Shown: positions 32,901-44,543, counted from the stretch's first letter. The stretch is 64,000 bases of DNA from Caprimulgus europaeus (GCA_907165065.1 OU015551.1:2356001-2420000), one strand, 5' to 3'. Made by a program: numbers and translations. The notes: a model not told the origin generated them from the sequence alone.

Positions 32901-35900
32901 AGGGAGAAATCACCTGCTAAAAACCCAATGTTCTGTGTCCTCCCTGTCCCTTCTTCTCCCACTCTGCTCAGTGCTCATCACACCTGCACACAAGCAGATC
33001 TGAGCTGCTGGTAACTCACTCCACCGTGACATCAGCAGCAGGAGGGATGCTCCAACCTTTCCCCAGACTAAATGTCCTTGGGATTCTGGTTTTTTAAAGG
33101 TATTGCAAACCAAACATGCAGCTCTTTTAATCTACATGACATAACAACAGCAACACCTTACCAAAAAGAGGCATGGGGCTTGCTATTTTAGCACACTCTG
33201 CTATGTAGTCCCAGTCAGCACTCCTCGTGTAGCGCTGCTCCCTGGATCGGCCGTGGAGCTGGGGAAGAAAGGCACAGGGAGAAGAGAAAGTCACAGGGAG
33301 AAGAGAAAGAAAGTCACAGGGAGAAGAAAAAGTCACAGGGAGAAGAGAAAGAAAGTCAAAGGGAGAAGGAAAAGTCCCAGGGAGAAGAAAGAAAGTCACA
33401 GGGAGAAGGAAAAGAAAGTCACAGGGAGAAGGAAAAGAAAGTCACAGGGAGAAGAGAAAGAAAGTCACAGGGAGAAGAAAAAGTCACAGGGAGAAGAGAA
33501 AGAAAGTCACAGGGAGAAGAAAAAGAAAGTCACAGGGAGAAGAGAAAAAGTCACAGGGAGAAGGAAAAGAAAGTCACAGGGAGAAGGAAAAGAAAGTCAC
33601 AGGGAGAAGAAAAAGTCACAGGGAGAAGAGAAAGAAAGTCACAGGGAGAAGAAAAAGTCACAGGGAGAATGAAAAGTCACAGGGAGAAGAGAAAGAAAGT
33701 CACAGGGAGAAGAGAAAGCAAGCCACAGGGAGAAGAAAAAGAAAGTCACAGGGAGAAGAAAGAAAGTCACAGGGAAAAGAAAAAGAAAGTCACAGGGAGA
33801 GAGAAGGAAAGTCACAGGGAAAAGAAAAAGAAAGTCACAGGGAGACCTCAGCAAATGCCCTGGAGGAGACAGGGCAGGACAGGAGTGCTGGAGGAATGTG
33901 CTCCAGCAAAGGCTGGGGTAAAGGATCCCTCTGGACCTACAGCCCAGCCAGCTGTTAACAGCCCAGGCTGGAAGTGGAAGTAAGGGGTGAGCAGAGCTGA
34001 GAAAGGGCTGGATGCTTTCTGAATAATGTTTTGGCTATTTGCAAACCAAAGTAAGAAGTGACTGTTGACACTGAAAGGGAATATTCACTGTGGGAAGGAA
34101 CTACTCATCTCCATGCAAATGAGATGGTCCCATCACTTCCCCAGCCCTGAAACCTCTGTTTCAGAGGACTGCAGGAACCATCTCCCTCTGTAATGGATAC
34201 CAGGCTCAGGAGCACCCAGGGAAATGCTCTCTGCATCTCAATTTCAATCTGTTATTAGCAGAAAACAGTAAAAGGTAGTAGGCAGCTAGTGAAAGTGCTG
34301 CTCAGCTGTGGGGAAGGGTAAGGTCACCCCCACATCGTGCCCTAGGCTGACCCACAAGCAGAGTTCCCCAGAGAGCAGCCACCAAGCTCACACACAACAA
34401 GTGTCCTGTACCGTGACCATGGCTGCGCCCCACTCCCGGATCTTGGGGATTATTTTGTGAGCCACATTTATCTTTTCTTGCACTCCTGTCCGTATCTTCA
34501 CAGTCAGGGGGACATCCAGCACCTGCAGAAAGGGGAGAGCGAGGTCAGGCTGAGGCAGGAGTCAGCTCCATCAGCTCAGCTCCTGCTGCCAGTGCCCTGA
34601 CTCACCGAATTCATCCCTCGGACGATCTGTTCAAACTTGTTGGATCGAGTCATCAGAGCACAGCCTCCTCCCTGGGGACAGAAAATGGCACAGTCAAGGC
34701 TTTCTGCTTCTTTGCATAGTGAAGAACCTCCTTGGAGCTGCTCAACAGCAGCCCTCTACTCAGGAGACTGCAAGGAAGACTTGGAGAAAAAGAGACTCTT
34801 CAACAACAACAAAAAAACCCAACCCCACAGCCCTTTTCCCTCTCAACTTCTGCCAGGCAGGGACAGCCAACCATGCCAGGACAGCCAACCATGCCAGGAC
34901 AGCCAACCATGCCAGGACAGCCAACCATGCCCTGCTCTCTGAACACCTCATCTGCCTTTTTGCTGTGCCCATAAATGAACTGGGAGCTCTGGATCAGACT
35001 GGCAGGAGCAGATCAGGTAGTGGGGGATGAGGCAAAAGACAAGCACCTGTTGAAGGAAGCAAAACGTGCTACAGAAGATCTTCTTACCTTCTTGTAGACC
35101 AGGTCAATGGGACACCCAACATTGATGTCTACAAAGTCCACTTCAATTGTCTGGTTCAGGAGCTCTGCACATTTGGTCATTGTGTCTGGAAACGCTCCCT
35201 CCAGCTATCAAAGGAAGTTCACCCCATGAGAACACCACCAGATGAGTTCCAGGAGCAGCTTTTCTCCTCAGAAGTGAGTTATCATTTGTCTGGTTATCAA
35301 GATGATAGCACCCACCTGCACCCCAAAAATATCCTCGGTGTGATGGCGTTTGAGGAGAGCCCACTCGGAGGACTGGCCCTGAAGCAGGTTTGTGCACACA
35401 GCCATCTCTCCACAGGTGACATCTGCCCCAAAGCTCTTGCATATCCTCCTGAAAGGGAGGTTACCACACTGCAGGAGACAGCACAGAGAGGGTTTGTCAG
35501 GAGATCTGCTCGGTTCCAAATGTGGCAACACAACTTTTGACAAAAGGAGAGAATTATCATCCTACCGTGGTCAGTGGAGCCAAGTAAAGCTTGCCTTGGA
35601 TTTCCAGCTGGAAAACAACAAGGATGGAGGAGCATGTTAGCAGAGCTGAACCAGCAGTGGTTGGACAGAAAGCTACTCCAGGCAGCAATCACCTGCCTTG
35701 GGTAAAACTCAGTGGGAAACCCAGGAAATAACTGGTTTTATCTGAGAGCCTCAACTATTCCAGGAGAGATGGTCCTCAACTATTCCAACAACCAGAAAGT
35801 TAAACCACTCAGTTTGTTTTCACTGCTCAGCTTGGAGAAACTCAAAGCAGTTAAAAGATTCAGAGGGATGTGAGTGGCTAATGGATGAAAGGATGGAGGT

Positions 35901-38097
35901 GATGAGGAGGAGAGGAAGGAGGCAATGATCTCCCCAGAGGAGAGCACTATGCAGGACAGACAAACCCACCAGCCCCAGCCTTGGCTCTCCTTGGAGATCA
36001 TTCCCACCCTCACTGACAGCTCAGCCTCTACCCTCCTTCATGTGCAAAGGGCTGCAGCTTCTCTTGGTTCTCACCCCTCCAAGGACAACACCACAGCCCC
36101 AGGAGCTCACCTTCCTGCAGCTCTGTCCTCTGCCTGTCTCTCACCCAGCTAAGAGGTCTCTTCTGTCTTCCCAAGCACAATCTGAACCACTTGCCAGGTA
36201 CACAAGAGGCAGCAGCCCTCGACCAAACTCTCACCTTCTTCTTCTCACACGACCGCAGCTTTATAACATCTTCATCTGTCACTGGGCCCGTTGTTCTGAT
36301 GGAAGAAGCCTCCTCACCACCGGTGGAGATGGGACTCTGCAAGGCATCTAGTTTGGGATCTTCTCCCTGCTCTGGTGGCACAGGACGTTCAGGGCTGTCT
36401 CCCAAGCCCTCCTGGGGTGTTGTGCAGTTGGACACCTCTTGCTCCTCTGTAGAACACCCCGTGCCTTTGCCTCCCTTCCCACCACTGCTGTGGGACTTGG
36501 CCAGACCACGGAGATACTCATCAGCCTTCTTGAAGCTGAACTTCCTCTTGCGCAGCTGGTGTTGGAGATCCTTGGAGAGGTTGTTCCTCACTAAGGACTT
36601 CCCTTCCCACTGCTTGGCCAGGTCGGTGTTGATGATGTTCTGGTAGCCAGCCCCGAGGTGGGCCTGGGCAAAGCGGCAGGTGACGCCGTAGCTGCACTTG
36701 CCGAAGGTTTCGAAGAGGACGCAGCGGCGCCCCAGGTCCGCCGGCTTCACGGCCATGTACGCGCCAACGTCGTGGAGGAAGCGGCACCGCGGGCCGAAGT
36801 AGCACTTCTCTGCACATCCCTTGGGACAACAAAGAGGAGGTTAAAACCTGGGCACACCTGCACCTCCCAGCACAACGAGGTGACTCTGAGTCTGCCCCGG
36901 CCCAGAGAGGGGCCAGAACTGCTCTGAGCACCCATCGCTCCCCGGGTGATGGCGGGTGCCCCATGAAATGCTCCCAGGAAGCTGGTGGCTGGAATGTGCC
37001 ACAGCAGAGCAGTGATGTACCCACTTCAGGGGACATTTTAGCACTGCCACTTCAGGAAAGGTGACACTTTACTTGTCCCATCAGCTCATCCTGCTTCACC
37101 CTCTCCCCACCAGCCAACCAAGGTGGTTTTGCTGGCACAGCCCCCTGCTACGCTCTTCCTGCTGGGACTCTGTCCTCTCCTCCAGGGCTCCATCTTCAGT
37201 GTCCTGTCTTAGACTTAAAAAATCTCTTTGCCAGCCCTTGAGCAGGAAGGGGGTCCCACATTCCCCACCCCAGCTTCCCCAAATTCCCCAGCACCAAGTA
37301 GGGTCCCCACACCCCACCTGTGTGACCGAGGGGCACAGCCTGATCTGCTCGTAGTGGTTGGGCTTCATACATGGCCGGCTCTTGTTCTGCCCCCGCGCCC
37401 GCTTCCGCTCCACGGGCTCCTTCTCCTCCAGCTCCTTCTCCTCCAGCTCTTTCTCCTCCAGTTCCTTCTCCTCCAGCTCCTTCTCCTCCACTCCAGCATC
37501 CTCTCGGCATTCCCCATCCTGCCCGACACCCTCTGACTTCACCCGTTTGGCGGGGGGCTCGCTCTGGTCCCTGTCGATCTCCTCCTCCTTCTCCTCGCTC
37601 TCACCGCCCGCCCGCCCGGGCTCGCCCCCGGCCCGCAGGAAGGTGTGGAACTGCTCCTTGGAGGTGAGGAACCTGCGGAGACACCGCACCCGTGTCACCC
37701 TGGGGGGAGCGGGGAGAGGGGGCTGCCTGCGGGGGTGGGGGCGGCGGCGTATACCCGCGGGTTATGGCCGGGAGGGGCACGTACCGGTGCCGGGCACGTA
37801 ACGGGGGGTTATGAGGGGGCTGGGCATGTACCGGGGGGGTTATGAGGGGGCCGGGCACGTAACGGGGGGTTACGGGGGGGCCGGGCACGTACCGGGGGGG
37901 GGTTATGAGGGGGCCGGGCACGTACCGGGGGGGGGTTATGGGGGGCCGGGCACGTACCGGGGGGGTTATAGGGGGCCGGGCACGTACCGGGGGGTTGGTT
38001 ATGGGAGGGCAGGGCGGCCCTGGGCCCGCACTCACCGGGCGCGGACCGGCGCCACCCCCGCCAGCCCGACCGGCCCCGCCGCCGCTGCAGCCGCCAT
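29932..38097 (-). CDS. DUS3L: DUS3L, tRNA-dihydrouridine(47) synthase [NAD(P)+]-like
   Basis: Thirteen exons join in phase on the minus strand: 38097-38036, 37672-37318, 36819-36235, 35607-35566, 35468-35316, 35204-35088, 34671-34606, 34522-34412, 33258-33162, 32639-32564, 32248-32060, 31971-31843 and 30004-29932 (TAG). The product is 684 residues against about 650 in human. It reduces uridine in the tRNA variable loop using FMN. The N-terminal part is charged, with an EKELE repeat, then [20 protein letters not shown] and two CCCH zinc fingers ([35 protein letters not shown]). The catalytic TIM barrel follows: [47 protein letters not shown] with the family's active-site Cys, [32 protein letters not shown] and [13 protein letters not shown]. 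The end, [16 protein letters not shown], is typical. The start is chosen because exon 1 ([12 protein letters not shown]) sits in a CpG-rich promoter and splices in phase. Intron 10 uses a GC donor. Confidence 0.95.
30050..30312 (+). mobile_element. CR1 LINE fragment in DUS3L intron 12
   Basis: Runs from gaggaccagaggaaatgggc through ggggttgcccagggcagtgg and gactcaatgagctaaagggc to a tail at caattctgtg. It is antisense to DUS3L and belongs to the same subfamily as the copies at 21.6 and 24.5 kb. Confidence 0.9.
33262..33845. repeat. AGTCACAGGGAGAAG minisatellite, about 0.58 kb
   Basis: Tens of copies of a unit of about 18-24 bases, agtcacagggagaag followed by variable a/g filler (agaaaga, aaa, gaaaaga). 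The plus strand is almost all purine apart from the tcac, so the DUS3L sense strand is pyrimidine-rich. The array begins within about five bases of the exon 9 boundary at 33258. Confidence 0.95.
34861..34930. repeat. 18-bp tandem repeat, four copies
   Basis: Unit acagccaaccatgccagg, four near-perfect copies in DUS3L intron 6. Confidence 0.9.
37417..37491 (-). repeat. DUS3L: 15-bp coding repeat in DUS3L exon 2, five copies
   Basis: On the coding strand the units read as ctggaggagaaggag-type repeats encoding Glu-Lys-Glu-Leu-Glu steps. Copies differ by one or two bases. The result is a charged, probably helical run before the zinc fingers. I do not recall it in human DUS3L. Confidence 0.85.
37780..38010. 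repeat. G-rich minisatellite in DUS3L intron 1, about eight copies
   Basis: The unit of about 27-34 bases is gggcacgtaccgg, a run of six to nine G, then ttatgaggggg. Unit length varies with the G run and some copies change gtacc to gtaac. On the transcribed sense strand the units give C-rich sequence with GGTACGTG. Confidence 0.95.
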
Positions 38098-38232
38098 GCT
38101 GCCGCACGCGGTGATGACGCGAGGGGCGGGGCGGGGCCACGTGACGGGGCGCGAGCTTGGCGGGAGGGTATAAAAGACCCGGACCAGAGCCAGACGTCTC
38201 ACAGCGGCGGGTAGGGCGGGCCGGGGTGAGGG
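38098..38232. promoter_or_regulatory. CpG-rich divergent promoter of DUS3L
   Basis: Upstream of the DUS3L ATG lie a CRE-like tgatgacgc (38112-38120), GC boxes (ggggcggggcgggg, about 38123-38136) and an E-box of USF/CLEAR type, cacgtgac (38138-38145). On the plus strand a TATA box, tataaaag, lies at 38169-38176, which would start a rightward transcript near 38200. A donor-like ggtgagg follows at 38225. DUS3L itself would use the TATA-less CpG side. The rightward transcript is predicted only. Confidence 0.55.
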
Positions 38233-39611
38233 TGTTTTCGCTCTGGTGGGGCTCGGAGGGGGGCTCGGTGGCGTCACAACGCTGCTGAGGGCCGGGGCTG
38301 TCCGGCTGTGGGAGGCCCTGAGCCCTCTGGGCTTGCTGAGGGGGGGACCGAGGCCTGTCTGCCGGGAGAGGCCCGCAGAAAGCACCTGAACTCTGGGCTG
38401 CCTGAGTGCGGAGCGGGGCCCGGTGTGCGGCCCCTGGCAGCCAGAGGAGGTGTCATCCCTTGTTGTGGCTCTTCAAGGCTTCTCTCCATCTTGGGGCACC
38501 TCCGGGGTGACATCCTGTGAGGCACCCGGGGTGAACAGCGGGTGCAGTCCCAGGCCGGGCTCTTGTGCAGGAGCAGGGTCAGCCATGGCTTGAGGGACAG
38601 GGGGGGCAAACACCTGGGGCTTCTCATGACTTCTGAGGGGTTCCCTGATTCTGAGGAGAGGGTTTGGCTCTTCTACCTCTTTATAACCATCAGCTGGGGA
38701 GGATGGAGCTCTCTGCAGAGATGCAAGGCATTTGCTGGTGGGTTTTTTTTGCACATTGGGGGGTTTTTAAGCAGTAAATGGAGCCTGGCTGCTTGGTGCT
38801 CAGCCTAAGCTGAGGGAATGAGCCATCTCCAGTTGCACAGAGCCAGAAATCCGCCTTGGAACCGTCCCATGGGCAGGATTTTGTTGCGGCTGCTCCAGCA
38901 ACAGGATTTTCCATATTACGCTTTGGAAACACTTTCAAGTTCAACCCAGCTGAGGTGTGGGGGGGCTTTGCCTTTCTACCACCCATAGCCCATGGGAAGA
39001 ACTGGTTTGTGCTCCTCACGGGCTCCGTGCCATTGTGTCTTCCTCCTCCTGCCGTGGGCAGGCTGAGGGGTGGATGGAGGGGCTGTGAGACAAGGCCACC
39101 TTGTCTCTGGGGTTGTCTGTTGACATGGACTGTAGTCAACATAAAGCTGACTGTGGATTTGAGGTGTTGCCACACATTCCTAATGCTTGTGTTAATGAGG
39201 TTGTCCAATTAATGCAAGGAGGGCTGGTGCTTGTGAGCGTAAAGCCTGTCCTCGCGTTTGGTCTGTGGGTGGAAATTCAGACTGAAAAGCAAACTGATGT
39301 GTCAAGTGTTGGATATTCGGTGTGAGGCAGCTCACACTGACCTCTGCTCCCTCCTCTGTAGCTGCCACATCTTCCCAATGTGTTTGGGACACTCGTTACA
39401 GCTTCTTTCCTGGTCTGTAGTCCCTGTGCCTTGTCTGTGATCCTCTAAGCCTGTGCCTGAGCCTGGAGCAGGAGAGATCTTGTAGCAAGGGGTTTGATGT
39501 CTCATGGGGTGATGTGTTTGGAGCTCTCCTGCATGAGGTTTCCTTCCCAGCTTAGGCTCATGTCCCTTCCCTTGCAGTTACACTCCATCACAGCCTTGTC
39601 AATTTCCTCAC
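38233..39611. other. Interval right of the DUS3L promoter, no confident gene
   Basis: Unique sequence with unconserved open frames on both strands. If the divergent promoter or the signal-peptide exon is real, their next exons should be sought here, but I cannot support one. Confidence 0.5.
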
Positions 39612-39681
39612 ACTTGGCCTGGGCCATCGAGAGGGTGAGAAATAGCTGTGAAGTCCAAATGAAGAAAGACCTGTGCTCCAT
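39612..39681 (-). CDS. Candidate signal-peptide first exon (unidentified small secreted protein)
   Basis: On the minus strand an ATG at 39681 with A at -3 and G at +4 opens MEHRSFFIWTSQLFLTLSM followed by AQAKC. This is a basic start, a hydrophobic core and an AQA cleavage site, ending at a GTGAGG donor after base 39612 in phase 1. Unspliced, the frame continues for 36 more residues with three cysteines to 39502. A TATA-like ggataaaagg lies at 39731-39740, leaving a 5' UTR of roughly 25 bases. A phase-1 signal exon is usual for Ly6, Ig-like or small cysteine-rich secreted proteins. I found no convincing second exon before the DUS3L promoter, so this could be chance. Confidence 0.25.
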
Positions 39682-42600
39682 CTTCTTTCCTGTCCCCCTC
39701 CCTGTACTGAATCCAAGGGCTTTGCCAGACCCTTTTATCCAAATAAAAAATTGCCTCTTTGTTTCCATGAGCCCAGGAGGACAGGCTGGTGTGAGGTTTC
39801 AGCCCTGCCTTGTAGCACAGGTACCAACAAAAGGAGGCAAGAAGGCAACTTGTGTTTTTAACCTTTAGGGGCTGCTAGAAGCTGGTGAAGAGCAGCTGTG
39901 CTTGTGCATCAGGGAATTACTGCAGCTTGAGCTTGTTTCTGAGCACCTAAGAGCTATGTGTGCACGTGGGGCAGAGGTAAGATTGTAAAGGTGGGGCTTT
40001 AATTTTGATGTTTTCCTGTTTTCTGTTGCCTTAGTGCAGTTCTCTCCAGATGCTCCCACATCAGAAATGTCTTTTGGGGGGAGCCCAGGAGGCTGCTTTC
40101 ACTGTTGCCAAGGGTGGGCAGGTTGCATGATCAAGCCAGGCTGCTGTGAGAAGAGCTTTTGGCTGATTTGGTATTAATTAGTTTTGGAGAGAAATACAAG
40201 GAATGCAATATACTATTTTAAGCTTCAGCTTGGCTGAGGGGAGGAAGGAAGGAAATGAGGCCCTGGGGATTAATGAAATGATTTCACTGCTGTTTTTGTG
40301 GGGCAGTAAGCCTGAAGTCAGAACGCTTTTGACTCGCTGTACTCAGCTGAGGTCACAGACTTTCGCATCTAATCCTTTCTCAGGGCACTGGCTCGGTGGT
40401 TTTATGAGGCTGAGCCTTGGGCAAACTTCCCAACAGACCCTGGCAAAGGGTTTGAGAGCGGGGTGTGAAGCCCCTGGGACTGCCAGCTTTGCCACAGCCT
40501 CTTGGGCACCGCATCGAAGTCTGTGTGCTGTGCATCAGCCCAGCTGCTCCTGCCTGATGGGGTGAGGGCTGAGCCACACACAGCCAAGCAGCTGGATGTT
40601 CACCAGTGCTTGCTGGAGGATGTATATGAAGGAAGTCAGGGAAACCTCTGCAAGGTGCTGCTCTTGGTGGCTGCTTCAGCTTTTTCACCCCTTGCTGTAA
40701 TTCAGGTCACACTGGGATTGGAAGTGGAGCCAGAGGAGCAAGTGGCTGTGAAGCCTGCACTGTGGCTGCCTGAGCTGGACAGCTTTGGTGGGTGAGCATA
40801 GTGCTTGGATGGCCAGAGCTGTCACCTCAGCATCCTTCAGCAGCACTAAAGCAGCTTTGAAGAAAACCCATACCCAGGAACTCACTGGGAAAGGCCAAGT
40901 CAGGAAAAAAAGGCAAGGTTGATTACAGAACAGTGTGATATATGTACAGGGAGAACTAAGTCAGAAAAAGTTCAGCTGCTTCAAGGTCCAAGTTAAACAG
41001 GACACATGTGTTAATGAACCTGCCTCTTCCACAGGCTCCTGCACAACAGTCGGATGTGTCAAGCCCCTGGTTCTGGCTACTACACCCAGGCGTTAGCTGA
41101 AAAATGAGGTTCTGTGGCAGCCCCAGAGGTCACCTCCACAGCTGCAGCGGGGTGAGAGTGGGGGTAGAAACTTGGGCTGGTCACATTTGTTTGGATGCCT
41201 TTCATAGCAGTGCAGTCATGTTCTGACAACCTTTGCTGGTTAATCGTGTCAATGGGCAAATGCCACAGAAGGCAGGTGGGAGATTGGCCACTGATGTATG
41301 GGCAGGGGAGGCAGAGCTGGAAGTGAACCATTGGGTCCTATCCATCTTCTGGTCAAAGCCAAATCCATTCCTCATGTCTATGGTCTACTCTTTTTATCCA
41401 GTCTTGTTTTTAAAGCCCTGTGCAACAGCACTTCCAGCCTTCTGTGAAGGAGACTATTCCCATTGCTCATAAATCCACTATCAGGAAGCTGTTTCCAAGA
41501 TTAAAGCTTAAATGTTTCCCCTCTCTGGTTTCATACCCCAGCTCCCAATTCCCTCCCTGCCGTAATCACCAACTCTGTCTCCTCCCAGCAGCTGCTGGTT
41601 CATATGGACACACTCTGGGCTCTCCATATGTCACACGAAGACTCCAAAAGCCACCATGCCCCAAGGAGACTTGTGGTGGGGCACTTCAGAAATGGGATGG
41701 ATGTGTTCCTTAAATGATTGTAAATGGCTGAGCCAGGTTTTGGGCAGGCAATTGTGTAATGGCATTTAGAAAAATATCTCCTGCCATAGCTCCCTCCTGG
41801 CTGGTCTGAGCTGCTGAGAGCGCTGACTTCGCGTCTGGCCCACGGATGGAGTAGTTAAAGGTCATTATCTGGGCAAGGCCTGTGTGCTTTTGGGACAAAC
41901 TGTCATTGTGCTGGAAATGGGACTGGAGTTCAATGTCTGTTGTGGATTTTGTACCCCCTATGGCAGGACCATCAGTGGTACATTGAGTTCCTCAGTCTGT
42001 GATAATGAAACGCAGTGACGAGACCTTGGAGCTGCACAATGTAGATGGTGTGTGGGCTGGGGTCTCCAAGGGAGGAAGGAGTGAGGGAGGGGAACACAGA
42101 GGACATCTGGGCTCATGTGGGAGTGAGGGAGCAGTGTGGGATCCCAAGTCTCTTGGCTGTGGCACTCAGCCCTTCATTAGGAAAGCTTGGAGAAGACCCC
42201 AGGTCTTTTCATCAGACCCTAAAATAAGCCAAAGCCAAGGCAGCAGTCACGGGAGAGGCTGATTTCTTGGCAGAGGCCGCTCTGCGTGACGGAAGAGGCC
42301 GGATGTGGCTTCCCCCAGCACCCCTGGGCACGGAAGCAGGGGACGGTCCCAGTTCTCCCATTCTAAGAACTCTTGGGGGGCTCTTCACACCAGCCTTTGT
42401 CCCTCCCAGTCTTCATTACCCTTGACCCTGCTGTTCCCAGGGCCATTTGGAGATAGCTCCTTGGGTTGGTAGGGGAGAGGGACCCTTCTGACCTCACCTG
42501 TCACCTGAGGTCACCCCATCACTTCTCCATGCTCAGTCCCACCCCCATGGCTCAATCCTCTGTTGGGATTTGAGGGGAGCTGAGGATCTGGCCAGGAAAG

Positions 42601-44521
42601 GTGCTTTTCTTCAACCCTTTAGCTGGCCTCTTCTAATGCCCTGTACCAGTGGATAAAATCTTTTGTAGTGTTTTTAATTTTTATTTTTACATGAAAAAGC
42701 AACACTGTGATTTCCTCCTGACATTTAACTCAGTCAGTGAGGGACAAACCCAATAAACATTCTTATTTCACTGGGACAAAGCCTCCAAGATCCTGCTGTG
42801 ACTAAAATGTTTCATCATTTCCGAAGTTAAATGTTTCAGTCAGAAGAAAATAAGAAAAGAATAAGAACTAAAAATGACACATTTCAATGTTTTTCTAATT
42901 ATTTTCTCCATTTTGGCTGAAGCTATCAGTCAAATTTGGCCCCACTTCACAAATAGTTTTAGAAGGTTCCAAAACCTATTTTGGTGGTTTTTCCTGTCAT
43001 TGATGAATAAGAGTTTGATCTCTTCCCTGATGTGGTTCATGTTCCTGTTCACCCCTAGGTGCTTTTCTTTCAGCTTTACTGCTGGGACCTGCTCTGGCAC
43101 CCCAGCACCGTGACTCCTGCAGCCGCCTGCCTTCCCCCAGGGCTCCCTCTACCCTTTCCCACCCTGGATGCCTGCTGAAATACACACGTGTGCACCTTGG
43201 GTGTGCACCTTGGGTGTTCTTGATTGCTCACAGGGCTCTTGCTCATGTTTGTATCTCTGTCTTACATGTTGATGGAGCCTTGGTGCCACATGATGGTGCA
43301 GGATCTTCTTTGGAAGGCTGATCCCATGATATCCTAGCAGTGACATACCTGGGCTGATCCTCTGTGCCAAGTTCCTCTGAGCTGCTAGCACAACACATGT
43401 ATTGAATTCCAGGTGAGCAATGGTTTTTCTCCCCAAAACCTGGCTGCTGGGAGCATGTAGCCTCTGCAGCTCAGCAGCAGTCCTGGGAATGAGCTGGGGA
43501 GCTTGCAAACCCAGGAACAGTGAACAAGCTGGGATCCTCACTGTTGCCTCTGTTTGTCCTCATGCCTGCTCTGCCTGCATGAGTCAGAGGAACAACATCT
43601 GTTGATTTTTAGGGTCACAGATGGCTTTGTTTAGCTTGTTCATCGTGATAGCATGGCCTGCAACTGACACATGACTGCTTTCAGTGGTGGGTACTGAGGC
43701 TTTAGAAGGCTGAAGAACATTCCTCTGTTAATTTTGGGCCTTACCATGGGTCACTCCATGCACTGGCCCAGGGAACTGCCCTGCTCAAGGCTGGGTGTTG
43801 CTCCAGGGTTAGTGGAGAGGTGGTAGAGCCCCATCCCACTCCTCCTTGTGCACTGCTCAGCTTCAGGAGGACGACTCTGCAGCACTGTCTGTGTTTTTAG
43901 AGCTCAGTGCTTTTAGAGCTACTGTATGTGGAATTTTGGAGCCAGTTGTTCTTAGCACCCTTTTGTTCACCTTTCCTCCTGAGGCCCCTGAATGAAGGGG
44001 CTGCTTTGGATCTCTTCTCCTGATCCCTCCTACATATGAGTTGGTTGTTAAGCCTGTAACTGCGTGACAAGCAGGTACTGCTAAAGATAAGCAGGGTGGG
44101 TCACTCATGTATTGCCTTCACTCACTCAGTCCTCTTCAGCATTCTGCTGGAAATATGGATTTACAAGGAAAAAAAACCCTGCAGTTTCATCTAGTTTTGG
44201 AAAAATAAAATCTCAGTGCTACTCTTATCCAAAGCCCTTCCTAATGTCTGATTTTTTTTGTGGGCTAGGGTAGTATTTTTTTATTCCTCCTCCTGACTAA
44301 AAGGTAGAAGTGACACAATGTTGTGTGAGCTTGGAGCAGCCTATGCTGTTGCAGCTGATGAAGCCTTGCAAAAGCAGAACCATCCTCAGTTTTCCCCTGT
44401 CTCTGAGTGTGACCATGTGCCAGTTTTTCATCCTGTCTTTGTTTTGGAAGACTCTCCATGAGCCTTAAAAAATGAGTTTGGGAGGCAGTTGCTGTTGCCT
44501 GCCTTGACTGAGAGATACTCC

Positions 44522-44543
44522 TGTGTGTGTGTGTGTGTGTGTC
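44522..44543. repeat. (GT)n microsatellite
   Basis: About eleven GT dinucleotides. Confidence 0.9.

Larger units (their letters stand above)
30005..38035 (-). other. DUS3L: DUS3L introns
   Basis: Twelve introns. Intron 12 (30005-31842) carries the CR1 copy. Intron 11 is 31972-32059. Intron 10 (32249-32563) has a GC donor. Intron 9 (32640-33161) shows nothing special. Intron 8 (33259-34411) carries the pyrimidine minisatellite against its 3' splice site. Intron 6 (34672-35087) has an 18-bp repeat. Intron 3 (35608-36234) and intron 2 (36820-37317) show nothing special. Intron 1 (37673-38035) is mostly a G-rich minisatellite. Introns 4, 5 and 7 are short. Confidence 0.85.

Noticed and set aside
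33253-33983. Lys/Arg/Glu-rich frames through the DUS3L intron 8 array
   Set aside because: They are translations of the purine-rich strand of the minisatellite, antisense to DUS3L.
38856-39212. A 118-codon plus-strand frame starting MEPSHGQDFVAAAP, right of the DUS3L promoter
   Set aside because: It looked briefly like a lectin-type segment (NTFKFNPAEVW), but no other motif follows, there are no neighbouring exons, and a competing frame of similar quality lies on the other strand.
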